51,561 nt of DNA from Bacteroidales bacterium (GCA_021738505.1 JAIPBW010000017.1:1-51561), one strand, 5' to 3'; shown: positions 26,654-35,715, counted from the first letter of the stretch. Numbers and translations are program-made. The notes: generated from the sequence alone by a model not told the origin.

Positions 26654-27691
26654 TTACGAATTTATTTTATTAAATGTATCAATGCTATCCGGATCACTAA
26701 AGGAAGGCTTAACGGCATTTCCCGGCTCAACCGTGGTTATGTCATCTTGTTCTTGAACAGATACAATGTGTGTTAAGTTGTCTTTGTCTCTGTTTATAAG
26801 TTGTTTAAGTTCCTTTTGGTCGTTGTATCGTTCCGTATGGATCACTGCTATTCGCGATTCTAAGGCAGGATCTTCTTTGAATATTACGTATCCGTTATCT
26901 GTGTTTTTATTGTTATTGATTAGATAGATGGATTTGTTATACTCGAAATTGTTAAAATAAGGAGTATGATATTTCATTTCCAATTCAAATGGTTCAAAAG
27001 GTTCGTTAAGCATTTCAACAGGGAATTTTTTGGGGAGATATAATTTGTAAATATTTTCCGGTGTTTTTCCAAAATATCGAAAAATGTCATTCCCAATAGC
27101 TTCCAGCTGATTAAGCGTTTCTTTCCCGGTAATAATGCCAGCTCCATAGCTACTGTGACGTATTTTTCCGGGGTATTGGGAAAAGTATTTTTCCCATTGT
27201 GTTGTTTTGTCGGCCGGGATAGTTACGATGATGCGATCGAAGGCGGATATTTGGTTTTCCTGAAATGACAGATAATTCTTAATCTCAGGATTTATCTTGT
27301 ATAGACTTTCTATCACCCCAGGAATGAGCTTTTCCTTATTGAGCATCTGTTTCACCTGCACTTTGTATCCGCTAAGCAAAGCAATGATAATGTCTTTTAA
27401 TCCATCCAGGGGAGCAATGGCGGGTGGAACAACCGCCAGGGTCTCATTTTTTTCTTCCAAAGGCAGGTCCGTTCTGTTTTCCAGCTCTTTTAACATTTGG
27501 GCATAAGCCAGAAAAGCAAAACGCGTATTGTTTTCAGTAAACCAGTGGTTTTCATTCCAGGCAAGTTCAATTAAAGGTTCCAGCTCCTGAGCATATTGTT
27601 GTTGAACGGTATTTAAATGACCAAAGCGATATTCGCCGGCAGCTTGTAGTAGCTTTCCTAAGGTTATCAGATCATTTCTTATTTGCAGCAT
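26654..27691 (-). CDS. LuxC-like acyl-CoA reductase family protein, probably inactive
   Basis: The 345-residue product matches the overall pattern of Bacteroidota acyl-CoA reductase (LuxC, PF05893) proteins: FTENNTRFAFLAYAQML near 51, LSGYKVQVKQ near 107, IRHSSYGAGIITGKET near 178, and DIFRYFGKTPENIYKLYLP near 202. The catalytic cysteine, which I recall in homologues as GLGCRNVSK, is replaced by proline 211, and the whole protein contains no cysteine. The usual nucleotide-site GN motif is also changed (VVPPAIAPLDG, 87-97). The fold is probably kept but the NADPH-dependent reductase chemistry is not. Role unknown. Confidence 0.75.
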   Translation of the reverse strand: MLQIRNDLITLGKLLQAAGEYRFGHLNTVQQQYAQELEPLIELAWNENHWFTENNTRFAFLAYAQMLKELENRTDLPLEEKNETLAVVPPAIAPLDGLKDIIIALLSGYKVQVKQMLNKEKLIPGVIESLYKINPEIKNYLSFQENQISAFDRIIVTIPADKTTQWEKYFSQYPGKIRHSSYGAGIITGKETLNQLEAIGNDIFRYFGKTPENIYKLYLPKKFPVEMLNEPFEPFELEMKYHTPYFNNFEYNKSIYLINNNKNTDNGYVIFKEDPALESRIAVIHTERYNDQKELKQLINRDKDNLTHIVSVQEQDDITTVEPGNAVKPSFSDPDSIDTFNKINS

Positions 27692-27737
27692 ATTTATAAT
27701 TGAATTACTTTTGTTTCACCATTTGTATTCTTCGGGA

Positions 27738-27745
27738 CAAAAGTA
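27738..27745 (-). promoter_or_regulatory. -7 element (TACTTTTG) for the LuxC-like gene
   Basis: TACTTTTG on the minus strand fits TAnnTTTG exactly and predicts a start about 40 bases before the gene. No -33 TTG at the right spacing was found. Confidence 0.45.
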
Positions 27746-27831
27746 ATAAACCCACTTGATTGTTCTTTCGATGCACATGAAATATTTTTTAGCTATCAAG
27801 CGTTGGCAAATTATTAATTACAGTTAAATAA

Positions 27832-28938
27832 ATGATCGCAGACAAAAAAACTCTTGTATTGATCGGCCTTTTGATCATTGCTCAGGCAGGATTTGCCCGT
27901 GTGTCTGCAGTAAAGTCACAGGCTGCAAAACAAGATTCTGTTTTTCAGGTATGCCAGGACTCCCTGAGCAAACTCAGGAGGATATCCCTTAACGCTGACG
28001 AGCAATTCATGCGCTTTAATACGAATGAGAAATTAATCGATTATTGGTTTGAAACACTTCGCAGAAAGGGATCAGAAAAATATAATTTTAACAAACTTGA
28101 CTCTATGTACATCGTTACATCCCCCGATAACAAGTTAAGGATTGTTACATGGCATATTTTGAATGATGACAGGACACATGATTATTTTGGAATTGTACAG
28201 GCTTATAGCGAAAGACATGATGATTACGTAGTTTATGAATTGCATGATAAAAGTGATCAGCTGAAGAAACCGGAATACGAAATGCTTCGCAATGGCGATT
28301 GGTTTGGAGCATTGTATTATGATATTATACAGGTTAAAAAAAGTAAGAATTTTATTCAGGATATACTTGGAAACCAAAGAACTTATTATACTCTCCTGGG
28401 CTGGAACGGGAAAGATTTTAAAACGGATTTAAAACTCATTGAGGTAGCTTATTTGCAATCCAATGGAGATATTGTGTTGGGTCATACGCTGTTTCGTACA
28501 CGCGACTATAGATTAAGAAGAATCATGTTTGAGTATTCGGATAGAGCTTCTATGTCAATGAAATATGAGAAGCAATATAAGATAATTGAGGAAAAAGAAA
28601 AACAAAATAGTTCCCGGCGGCGTCGCAATAAGCCCGAACCACCTGATGTGTCGAATAGATCAGCTGACTTTGAAGCACAAAAAGCAGAAAAAAAGAAAAA
28701 GGAAAAAGAGCCTGAGCTGGTACCTGAAAAAATGATAATTTTTCAGCGGCTTATTTACACAAGACCTGAGCTTGAAGGCATCCCTTCCCAACGAATTCCT
28801 CATCCGGAAGATTATGCAGCATTTATATTTGAAGATGGGCGATGGACTTATTATAACAATATTGATGCTTTTAATGACCCAAGCAAAAAAGACGGTTATA
28901 AACGAACGTATGATTCGAAGCAGTTATTTTCGCCTTAA
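27832..28938 (+). CDS. Secreted protein of unknown function
   Basis: A 368-residue protein with an N-terminal hydrophobic signal (LVLIGLLIIAQAGFA). It shows no catalytic motif I recognise. Residues 90-240 are rich in aromatic and charged residues, in a pattern of beta strands (IVTWHILNDDRTHDYFGIVQ). A strongly basic segment, SSRRRRNKPEPP (about 260), and a Lys/Glu-rich stretch (KAEKKKKEKEPE) precede a C-terminal part with IFEDGRWTYYNNIDAF. Similar proteins occur in Bacteroidota as hypotheticals. It is transcribed divergently from the LuxC-like gene, with 140 bases between them. Periplasmic or outer-membrane location is inferred from the signal only. Confidence 0.75.
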   Translation: MIADKKTLVLIGLLIIAQAGFARVSAVKSQAAKQDSVFQVCQDSLSKLRRISLNADEQFMRFNTNEKLIDYWFETLRRKGSEKYNFNKLDSMYIVTSPDNKLRIVTWHILNDDRTHDYFGIVQAYSERHDDYVVYELHDKSDQLKKPEYEMLRNGDWFGALYYDIIQVKKSKNFIQDILGNQRTYYTLLGWNGKDFKTDLKLIEVAYLQSNGDIVLGHTLFRTRDYRLRRIMFEYSDRASMSMKYEKQYKIIEEKEKQNSSRRRRNKPEPPDVSNRSADFEAQKAEKKKKEKEPELVPEKMIIFQRLIYTRPELEGIPSQRIPHPEDYAAFIFEDGRWTYYNNIDAFNDPSKKDGYKRTYDSKQLFSP

Positions 28939-29021
28939 TCTGGTGTTTATGGGTTCTGATAAGAAGCAATAATGCAAGAACCTAAACTGTTTTGCTCATG
29001 CTTTAATTTTTGCTCAGATGC

Positions 29022-29085
29022 GGCCTTGCTTGCTCATGCGACCAGGTGTTCTGAAATTCAAACGCTTGCAAAAAAGCAAGGCATG
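29022..29085. repeat. Inverted repeat GCCTTGCTT/AAGCAAGGC
   Basis: A 9-bp perfect inverted repeat lies near 29022-29030 and 29074-29082, with a 43-base loop, between the secreted protein gene and the TraB/GumN terminator. No T-run follows it. It may be part of the plus-strand gene's 3' end. Confidence 0.4.
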
Positions 29086-29094
29086 CAAAACCAC

Positions 29095-29150
29095 ACAAAA
29101 AAACAGCCCTCTTCTTGTTTATGCTTTTTGTAAAAAAACAGGAGGGGCTG
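29095..29150 (-). terminator. Terminator of the TraB/GumN gene
   Basis: CAGCCCTCTTCTTGTTT (29104-29120) pairs imperfectly with AAACAGGAGGGGCTG (29136-29150), and the minus strand continues into TTTTTTT. It is placed just past the stop at 29173. Confidence 0.75.
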
Positions 29151-29172
29151 AATAACAACGTTTACCGTATTA

Positions 29173-30033
29173 CTAATCAAACTTAACAGATACAGGTTCC
29201 ACGCTATAGCCTTTTGACCTGAGCAATGGAATCAATCCGTTTTCTCCTGCCAGATGGGCAGCTCCCACAGCTATAAAAACAGGTTTTTCAGTCATCTTTA
29301 AACTTAAAGTATCAGCCCACTTTTGATTTCTTCTGGTTAATAGCTGTTTTTCAATATCTCCATATTCTGAGCTTTTTACAGAAAGATACATTTGGTTTAT
29401 ATCTTGTTTCTTGTATGTATTGATCTGTTTTTGAATTTCTTTTTCGAAATCTGACTTATAAAACATATTTACTTGCTTAGACATGGGTATGGAGTCAAAC
29501 AAGGCAAACTGAAAATCCAGTGTTTCCAGTCCTTTTATTGCAGTTCCCTTTTCTTTAGCAATTGCTGTTAGCTCCTTTTCATAAACCTGAGGGTTTTCAA
29601 GAATTGTATTTAAAATGATCCCGTAAGAGGCGATCGGCTTCATATTAGACAGAAAATCTAACTGAGATTGAGGTATGTTGAACTTTTTAAGCATAGCAGA
29701 AAACTCTTTATATTCCTTTTCCGGCAACACTTGCTTTAATGACTTTCCTTCGGGAAGCATCATTTTATTAAGCACTTCCATTTGATCCAAATTGCCCATG
29801 TCGATTTCCTGATACAGAACTTCAGACTCGTCAATTTTTTGCGTTAAAATTTCCGGAATTGAGAAGTCTTTTTCAGGCAAAGCATGCATAGTGCCAAATA
29901 AATAGGAGGTATGTTCCGTTTCCGGATGATTAATTTCCCAGAAAAGGGAGTTCTCAAGGTTCGTTTGTGAGCTGGCTGAAGTCGCCAGACTTCCTGCTAT
30001 CAGAACGATAAGAAAAGACCTTAGTAATTTCAT
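29173..30033 (-). CDS. TraB/GumN family protein
   Basis: A 286-residue protein with a signal peptide (MKLLRSFLIVLIAGSLATSAS). It belongs to the TraB/GumN (PF01963) superfamily. The two signature parts are SYLFGTMHALPEKDF (GTMH at 47-50) and the C-terminal VGAAHLAGENGL (AAH at 258-260), whose histidines and glutamates are thought to form a metal-dependent, possibly proteolytic site. It is likely periplasmic or lipid-anchored; no lipobox cysteine is seen. The gene is a single unit with its own terminator and a -7 element at 30087-30094. The physiological substrate is unknown. Confidence 0.9.
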   Translation of the reverse strand: MKLLRSFLIVLIAGSLATSASSQTNLENSLFWEINHPETEHTSYLFGTMHALPEKDFSIPEILTQKIDESEVLYQEIDMGNLDQMEVLNKMMLPEGKSLKQVLPEKEYKEFSAMLKKFNIPQSQLDFLSNMKPIASYGIILNTILENPQVYEKELTAIAKEKGTAIKGLETLDFQFALFDSIPMSKQVNMFYKSDFEKEIQKQINTYKKQDINQMYLSVKSSEYGDIEKQLLTRRNQKWADTLSLKMTEKPVFIAVGAAHLAGENGLIPLLRSKGYSVEPVSVKFD

Positions 30034-30086
30034 AATGTTTGGTTTTATGGTTTGTTTATTGTATTTTTAACTATTAATGTTTCAGT

Positions 30087-30094
30087 CAAATCTA
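30087..30094 (-). promoter_or_regulatory. -7 element (TAGATTTG) for the TraB/GumN gene
   Basis: TAGATTTG on the minus strand matches TAnnTTTG, about 54 bases upstream of the ATG. No good -33 element is seen. Confidence 0.4.
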
Positions 30095-30324
30095 AAAACT
30101 TAAAATTCTAGTACACCCGTTGAAAATCAACTATGGCCTTTTTAGACCAAATTCAGGGATATGAACAACATGGAACTGTTATTGTTTTATATCGCAAAGC
30201 TAACATTTAAAGGCATTAACTGTCGTAAAAAAGAAACGGAAAAAATCAATATACAAAATTGAGGTAAAAATACCTTATGTATAGATATTGAGCAGTATAT
30301 AGAAAAGCAAACATCTAATAGCTG

Positions 30325-30330
30325 AAGGAG
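30325..30330 (+). promoter_or_regulatory. Strong Shine-Dalgarno site before the antiporter gene
   Basis: AAGGAG lies 6 bases before the ATG at 30337. Most genes in this window lack any such site, as usual in Bacteroidota, so this one is notable and supports the start. Confidence 0.6.
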
Positions 30331-30336
30331 ACATTT

Positions 30337-31593
30337 ATGGTAAGTCCTTATTTAATTGTAATTGGTTTTAGCCTGCTGGTTATCGTGTCCTATTTTTTTA
30401 ATTTAGTTTCAAGGTATATTAATATTCCATCTGTTTTGTTGCTTATCGGAACAGGGATAGGCTTGAACCTGCTGGCAAAATCTATTGGTTTTCAGCTGCC
30501 GGAATTAATGAGCTTAATGTCTGTGTTAGGGGTTACCGGTTTGGTTATGATCGTGCTTGAAGCTGCATTAGATCTTGAAATCCGTCGCGACAATTTACCT
30601 ATGGTTGGCAAAGCTTTTCTTTCGGCAGCAGTTATTCTAGGTATTTCAACGGCACTAATTGCTTTTGTCATTCGGTATTTTATAGGCTCCGAAATATTTA
30701 CTTCTGTAATGTACGCCATACCTTTATCAGTGGTTAGTAGTGCTATTGTAATTCCCAGTGTCTATCATTGCCGCCCGGATAAAAAGGAATTTTTGATTTA
30801 TGAAGCGACTTTCTCGGACATCCTGGGGATTATGTTGTTTGACTTTATGCTCTTTTCTCCTGAAGGTGGCCAAAGTTTGGGTGTTGCCATTTCGTTAAAT
30901 GTAATTATTTCTGTTGTGGCCAGTTTTGTGCTGGGTTATCTTTTGATTTACTTGATTCAGCGCATCAGATCTGAAGTGAAATTCTTCCTGTTTCTTGCTA
31001 TTATAGCTTTAATATTTTCCATTGGCAAATATTTAAATTACTCTGCCTTACTTACTGTACTGATCTTTGGCTTATTGTTGGAGAACTATCATACGTTCTT
31101 CAAAGGAAAAATGGGAAAGTTGTTGGACGAAAAACAGTTGGTCAATGTGCGGAAAGAGTTCCGAACCATAACCATCGAAAGTTCATTTCTTGTTCGCACA
31201 TTCTTCTTTATCGTCTTTGGTATGACGATAAACTTAAATCAACTGGAAGAAGTAAATGTCGTTTATTCTGGTTTGATTATTTTAGGTATTCTTTATGTCA
31301 TTCGCATATTAAATTTACGTCTGATAATGCGAACGCATCTTATGCCCGAAATTTTGATGGCGCCCCGGGGATTGGTTTCCATTCTTTTGTTTTATAAAAT
31401 CCCTGAAGAATATGTAGACCCCAATTTTAAACCCGGCGTACTATTATTTGTAATATTAGGTAGCAATATCCTTATGATGTTAGGACTTATTATTAGTCGT
31501 TTTCAGAAAAAACCCGACACTTCCAGTGAAGGGGAGGACTTTTTGCAAACCCATGATGTAAATAATCCGTTTAAAGGAAAGAAAAACTCATGA
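30337..31593 (+). CDS. Cation:proton antiporter (CPA1/NhaP-like)
   Basis: A 418-residue inner-membrane protein with about twelve hydrophobic helices. The segments IPSVLLLIGTGIGLNLLA, VMIVLEAALDLEI and YEATFSDILGIMLFDFML correspond to the conserved core of sodium/proton exchangers of the CPA1 superfamily, in which the acidic residues in the EATFSD region carry the ion. The C-terminus is a short hydrophilic tail, without the long cytoplasmic regulatory domain of many NhaP proteins. It probably works alongside the Mrp complex in Na+ and pH homeostasis. Ion specificity cannot be read from sequence. Confidence 0.88.
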   Translation: MVSPYLIVIGFSLLVIVSYFFNLVSRYINIPSVLLLIGTGIGLNLLAKSIGFQLPELMSLMSVLGVTGLVMIVLEAALDLEIRRDNLPMVGKAFLSAAVILGISTALIAFVIRYFIGSEIFTSVMYAIPLSVVSSAIVIPSVYHCRPDKKEFLIYEATFSDILGIMLFDFMLFSPEGGQSLGVAISLNVIISVVASFVLGYLLIYLIQRIRSEVKFFLFLAIIALIFSIGKYLNYSALLTVLIFGLLLENYHTFFKGKMGKLLDEKQLVNVRKEFRTITIESSFLVRTFFFIVFGMTINLNQLEEVNVVYSGLIILGILYVIRILNLRLIMRTHLMPEILMAPRGLVSILLFYKIPEEYVDPNFKPGVLLFVILGSNILMMLGLIISRFQKKPDTSSEGEDFLQTHDVNNPFKGKKNS

Positions 31594-31596
31594 CGT

Positions 31597-33153
31597 TTAA
31601 AGTGGCTGATGTTCCTTTCGCAGTAAATCATTAATGGTTTTAACGGGATTAAAGGTAATTATGGGAACCTCAACAAATGCAGTGTTCCAATTGGCCATGG
31701 CTCCATTCCATAAACCCGGCAGCTCCTGTGCTTTGATTTTCTTCCCATTTTTTGATTTATGGGATATAATGCCCATTTTGGGGTTGACAAAGTCCTTTAG
31801 GTCAAAAGGTTCTCCTTTAAAATCATACATGCTACAGACAATATCAACCGGATTAAAATGAGTGGAAGATTCTAAATAATTGCGCTGATCTTCTTTTTTC
31901 GTGTCTATTTGAGCCTTTTCTACGATTTGCAGGCTAATATTTCCATTTTCATCGCGGATGCAAAAGGGACCACCGCCAGGTTCACCCTGGTTTTTTACCA
32001 TACCGCAAACACGAATTGGCCTGTTGAGTGTATCAAAAAGAAGATCCACTTTTTCTACACGCCGAAGTTCAGAATAATCATTATCATTAAAAATAAATCC
32101 TAACTTTTCTTCGATAAACAGTCTGACCTCTTCAGTATTTACTTTTTCAGGTTCATTATTTAACTGGCGCAGATAGTCAAATATCTGCTCTTGCAATTGC
32201 AACAGATAACCGCCAAGTACTTTCTTGTAAATGTATGTAGTATCCCGGAAATGATCCGGGACGACATTGTCGATATTCTTGATAAAAATCAGATCTGCGT
32301 AAATCTCATTTAAATTATCTAACAAAGCACCATGTCCTCCCGGCCGGAATAATAATGAGCCGTCTTCCGTTCTGATTGGCTGGTTAGACATATCAACAGC
32401 AATAATATCCGTGGACTCTTTCTGGGAAGAAAAGCCGATATAAAAAGTTACCCCAAAATGTTTTTCATATTTCGGAACCAACTTGTTGAGGGTTTCTTTG
32501 AAAGCATCAAGGTGTTCCGGAGAAACTGTAAAATGCAAATAAACCCGGTTGTTTTTATCGCAGGCATAATAGACGCCTTCAACCAAATGTTCCTCTAAAG
32601 AGAGGCGTGTATGTGTCTTGTATCGGTGAAAGGGTAATAATGCTTTTGGTAATTCACCATAATTTAAACCCTTCGGAGTTAACAGATACTCAAGGATTAC
32701 ATCATATTTTTCTTGCTGTAATAACTTATCCATATCTTGATTATCTGATGCTAATGTTTGTTTGAGCTTGTCATAAAAAGGAAATTTGTTTATCTGATTA
32801 AAGAATTTCAGTACGTCCTTGTATTGTTTTTGGTTTAAAATAGTGTTTTGATCATTGCTGTTTTTGGCTTCATGCATGAAAGCAAAAAGGTTTTTAAACA
32901 TCCTTGAAGCAGCTCCTGAAGCGGGAATGAACTTTACAATTCTCTTTTCCGGTGCCTGGCTGTTGTATTTTTTAATCAGCTCCTTTATTTGCGTGTTGTC
33001 AAACGTTTTTATATGTTGAATTGGTTTTGCCGGCCCTACGATATCCAGATAAGGAAAACCTTTAATGAAATTTTCTATCTGAGTCTTGATTGTTTTTGAT
33101 GTAAGTCCTTTGGAGTGAACTTGCTCAATATCTTTTTGGGTTAAATTATGCAT
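31597..33153 (-). CDS. DUF4301 family protein
   Basis: A 518-residue cytoplasmic protein that matches the DUF4301 family of Bacteroidota. The segment KFIPASGAASRMFKNLFAF (about 75-95) resembles the nucleotide-binding loop of nucleotidyltransferases. FRPGGHGALLDNLNEIYADLIFIKNIDN (first part near 270) and GMVKNQGEPGGGPF (near 390) are further conserved glycine-rich blocks. A sugar-nucleotide or phospho-transfer role is a reasonable guess from the fold, but nothing in this window confirms it. It ends convergently, 3 bases from the antiporter gene. Confidence 0.85.
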   Translation of the reverse strand: MHNLTQKDIEQVHSKGLTSKTIKTQIENFIKGFPYLDIVGPAKPIQHIKTFDNTQIKELIKKYNSQAPEKRIVKFIPASGAASRMFKNLFAFMHEAKNSNDQNTILNQKQYKDVLKFFNQINKFPFYDKLKQTLASDNQDMDKLLQQEKYDVILEYLLTPKGLNYGELPKALLPFHRYKTHTRLSLEEHLVEGVYYACDKNNRVYLHFTVSPEHLDAFKETLNKLVPKYEKHFGVTFYIGFSSQKESTDIIAVDMSNQPIRTEDGSLLFRPGGHGALLDNLNEIYADLIFIKNIDNVVPDHFRDTTYIYKKVLGGYLLQLQEQIFDYLRQLNNEPEKVNTEEVRLFIEEKLGFIFNDNDYSELRRVEKVDLLFDTLNRPIRVCGMVKNQGEPGGGPFCIRDENGNISLQIVEKAQIDTKKEDQRNYLESSTHFNPVDIVCSMYDFKGEPFDLKDFVNPKMGIISHKSKNGKKIKAQELPGLWNGAMANWNTAFVEVPIITFNPVKTINDLLRKEHQPL

Positions 33154-33289
33154 AGGCCTGTTTTTTGCTGTTTCCGTGGCGTTAAATATATAAAATTATT
33201 TTTTATCAGTCAAATTATTTCCAAATAGGATAAATGAAAAAAAGTATTAAAAAGCATATATTTATTATTTTTAATTCAAAGATTATTCT

Positions 33290-33297
33290 TACATTTG
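33290..33297 (+). promoter_or_regulatory. -7 element (TACATTTG) of the tRNA-Leu genes
   Basis: TACATTTG matches TAnnTTTG and predicts a start near 33304, 38 bases before the first tRNA. The -33 region is only T-rich. Confidence 0.55.
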
Positions 33298-33341
33298 CAC
33301 CGCTTAAAAAGGAAAATAGAGTTCCTAAAGCATAATTTATT

Positions 33342-33425
33342 GCCCAGATGGCGGAACTGGTAGACGCGCTAGTTTCAGGGACTAGTGGCCGCAAGGTCGT
33401 GCAGGTTCGATTCCTGTTCTGGGCA
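33342..33425 (+). tRNA. tRNA-Leu (CAG)
   Basis: An 84-base tRNA with acceptor stem GCCCAGA/TCTGGGC and discriminator A. The anticodon stem CTAGT/ACTAG encloses loop TTCAGGG (anticodon CAG, reads CUG). It has a class II variable arm (GGCCGCAAGGTC region) and a T-loop GGTTCGATTCC. No CCA is encoded. Confidence 0.95.
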
Positions 33426-33571
33426 CAGTTCTTTTAAAAATATCATAGTTAAAATTATCAATGGTAGTTTACATGTTACCGGTATAATGTTTTGTAGCTT
33501 CACTATGATGGTTCATAACCATTGTTAAAAGCATCTAAATATTTGAAGACTGTTTACTTAAACTACTCAAT

Positions 33572-33656
33572 GCCCAGATGGCGGAACTGGTAGACGCGCA
33601 TGGTTGAGGGCCATGTTCCCGTAAAGGGAGTGCAAGTTCGATTCTTGTTCTGGGCA
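33572..33656 (+). tRNA. tRNA-Leu (GAG)
   Basis: An 85-base tRNA whose first 28 bases equal those of the upstream tRNA-Leu. The anticodon stem CATGG/CCATG holds loop TTGAGGG (anticodon GAG, reads CUU and CUC). The variable arm TTCCCGTAAAGGGA is class II. No CCA is encoded. A small dyad ATGGTT-CAT-AACCAT lies upstream at 33507-33521. Confidence 0.95.
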
Positions 33657-33822
33657 CTATTTTTCTTCCGGGGATGTGGCCATAGTATTGGAGCAGCTTC
33701 GTTATGGCAACCTACGAAGTTCGGCGTTGCATAATCTTTTGATAATAAAAAGAATGAAGTTTGAAGTACTCTTGTCCAAAAAATGGAAAAGTAGTCAAAC
33801 TGATGCCGGCAATAACCCGGAA

Positions 33823-35058
33823 TTATTTGCAGTATTCCCGCATATCTTTTTGAGCTTTTCGCTTGTCATAACCAAAAACGATGGATAGCTTCACATCTTC
33901 ACACGCTTTTTCATGCTTCCCTAATTTATGCCGGCATTCAGCGCGCAAAGCATAAGCCTCACCAATGTGTTTTTCTTTCAGTGCTTTGTTTAAGTTTTCC
34001 AATGCTTTTTCATATTGATAATCCTGAAGCTGCAATTTGCCTAACAGGTAATGCGCTGTGGGATTTTTCTCATCTTTTCGCAAAGCCTTCCTCAGGTCTT
34101 GTTTGGCCATAGAAGGTTTGTTCATTTTTATGTACACATAAGCTCTTTGAGCATAAGCATCGGCAAAGTCGCGGTTTCGTGATATCACCTTTGTAAATGA
34201 TCGCCGGGCACGGTTTTCGTTGCCTGTATGAGCATAGCAAATTCCTTTTTGATATTCCAGCGTGCTGCTGCGCTTTCCGAGCTTGTTAGTTAATGTTTCC
34301 AGGTCAGCCAGAGCTTTTTGGTGTTTTCCCAGTTCCAGAAACAGGTCAGCGCGCTCTTTGTATGCTTTTGCACTTTTGGGATTAACATTCAGCAGATTGT
34401 CTAATTCTTTTTCGGCTTTTTTAAATTTTCGCTCTTTGCGGAATATCCGGGAACGCAAAATAAACGGATCAGAAGCTTCAGGTTTTTTGTCAATGGCTTT
34501 CAGTGCATCGTTTAATGCTTGTTGGTATTTGCCCATGTTTTTTAGCAAAACAGCCCTGTTGTAATACAAATTATAGTTCCCTCCGGCAAGTTCTTCGTTC
34601 TTGTTGTAGTTTTCTAAAGCCTTGCTCCGTTTATTTTGCAGATCATATATTTTAGCACGACTAAGGTAAGCCACAGCCAGCTCTGGATTATGTTCCAGGG
34701 CTTTGTTGTAGTTTTTTAAAGCCTTGTCATACTTTTCTTGTGTAAAATATACTTTGCCACGGTAATACCAGGCCGGATAAAAATCTTCCTGATTTTTTAT
34801 GGCTTTGCTAAATTGCTCTATTGCCTTATCGGCCTGACCCAATTCAAAGTAACAACGGCCGGAATAATAATAGGCTTCATGAAAATATTCGTCCTTTTCA
34901 AGGGCCTTTTCAAATTTATTGTTAGCGATGTCATAATTTTTTGCTTTGAAATGAGTTAAGCCCTCGTTGTAGAGTTTGGTAACAGATTGACCGCTGGCTG
35001 TTAGCGGAACAATCAGGTAAGCAAATATCGCTATGGAAAAGAATTTTAAATTGGACAT
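33823..35058 (-). CDS. Exported tetratricopeptide-repeat protein
   Basis: A 411-residue protein with a signal peptide (MSNLKFFSIAIFAYLIVPLTASGQ) followed by about ten TPR units through nearly the whole length, for example YDIANNKFEKALEKDEYFHEA and ADKAIEQFSKAIKNQEDFYPA. The last repeats (GEAYALRAECRHKLGKHEKACEDVKLS, in two parts) and the end IVFGYDKRKAQKDMREYCK carry a few cysteines. An upstream in-frame ATG at 35106 gives 16 extra polar residues before the signal, so the ATG at 35058 is preferred. It is a probable periplasmic or outer-membrane-associated scaffold with unknown partner. Confidence 0.88.
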   Translation of the reverse strand: MSNLKFFSIAIFAYLIVPLTASGQSVTKLYNEGLTHFKAKNYDIANNKFEKALEKDEYFHEAYYYSGRCYFELGQADKAIEQFSKAIKNQEDFYPAWYYRGKVYFTQEKYDKALKNYNKALEHNPELAVAYLSRAKIYDLQNKRSKALENYNKNEELAGGNYNLYYNRAVLLKNMGKYQQALNDALKAIDKKPEASDPFILRSRIFRKERKFKKAEKELDNLLNVNPKSAKAYKERADLFLELGKHQKALADLETLTNKLGKRSSTLEYQKGICYAHTGNENRARRSFTKVISRNRDFADAYAQRAYVYIKMNKPSMAKQDLRKALRKDEKNPTAHYLLGKLQLQDYQYEKALENLNKALKEKHIGEAYALRAECRHKLGKHEKACEDVKLSIVFGYDKRKAQKDMREYCK

Positions 35059-35268
35059 TGCAACTTTGTTTTTTTGCGCATGGTTCTGTATTCTCGTTAT
35101 CAGCATAAAAAAGGCATAAATATCAAATACTGTATAGCAAGAAAATTATTATATGCTTGTTTCGGCTGCAAAAATACGATTCCCCGGGATTAATAGAAAT
35201 TATTTGCAAAAAAACCAGTAGTAAGAAGGCTGAGTTAGTTTATGGAGCCCTGGGAAACAGAAGTTCGA

Positions 35269-35715
35269 TTATCTAGAAACCTTTGAAGCTACATCGTCAT
35301 CAATAAGGTGTTGTTTATCAATTAAATCTTGCAATGTAAAGGACTGGAAATACTCAACAACGATATTGTTTAATCCGCCCCAAAATCCCTGGGCTGCGCA
35401 GTTGTCATCATAGCTGCATTCCACACCTTCCGCCAGACAGTCAATAACACATATCCCCGGCTCAAAAGCATTGTGAATATCCAGTAGAGTTATTTCTGAA
35501 GGATTGCGCGTGAGTTTATAGCCACTTTTCTTTCCACGTATATTAACGACAAGGCCGGCTGACTTAAGGCCCGAAATGATGTGGTCCAGGTACTTAACTG
35601 ATATTCCCTGTTTTTTGGCAATTTCTTTTTGGAAAATAGGCTTGCTTTCTAAGCTATATTTACCTATTTCTTGCATGGCGCGGATGCCATAACGTGTTTT
35701 TGTGCTAAACTTCAT
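35269..35715 (-). CDS. Rrf2 family transcriptional regulator
   Basis: A 148-residue winged-helix regulator of the Rrf2 family (IscR/NsrR/CymR relatives). The N-terminal helix-turn-helix runs through KFSTKTRYGIRAMQEIGKY and FQKEIAKKQGISVKYLDHI. Four cysteines (C89, C93, C100, C106) lie in the position where IscR and NsrR bind an Fe-S cluster, with spacing 7 and 6 for the last three against 6 and 6 in IscR. It is therefore likely a cluster-bound sensor of oxygen, iron or nitric oxide. It lies beside the YceI-porin-YceI genes, its most probable targets. Confidence 0.92.
   Translation of the reverse strand: MKFSTKTRYGIRAMQEIGKYSLESKPIFQKEIAKKQGISVKYLDHIISGLKSAGLVVNIRGKKSGYKLTRNPSEITLLDIHNAFEPGICVIDCLAEGVECSYDDNCAAQGFWGGLNNIVVEYFQSFTLQDLIDKQHLIDDDVASKVSR

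Larger units (their letters stand above)
30034..30336. other. Divergent intergenic region
   Basis: These 303 bases separate the TraB/GumN and antiporter genes. They hold TAGATTTG for the minus-strand gene, a small dyad AGGTA-AAAA-TACCT near 30262-30275, and a Shine-Dalgarno sequence at 30325. No further ORF or structure was recognised. Confidence 0.5.

Noticed and set aside
33676..33888. 70-codon plus-strand frame after the second tRNA-Leu
   Set aside because: It overlaps the end of the TPR gene on the other strand, has no recognisable motif and no promoter. A tRNA-linked integrated element was considered, but no repeated tRNA 3' end was found.
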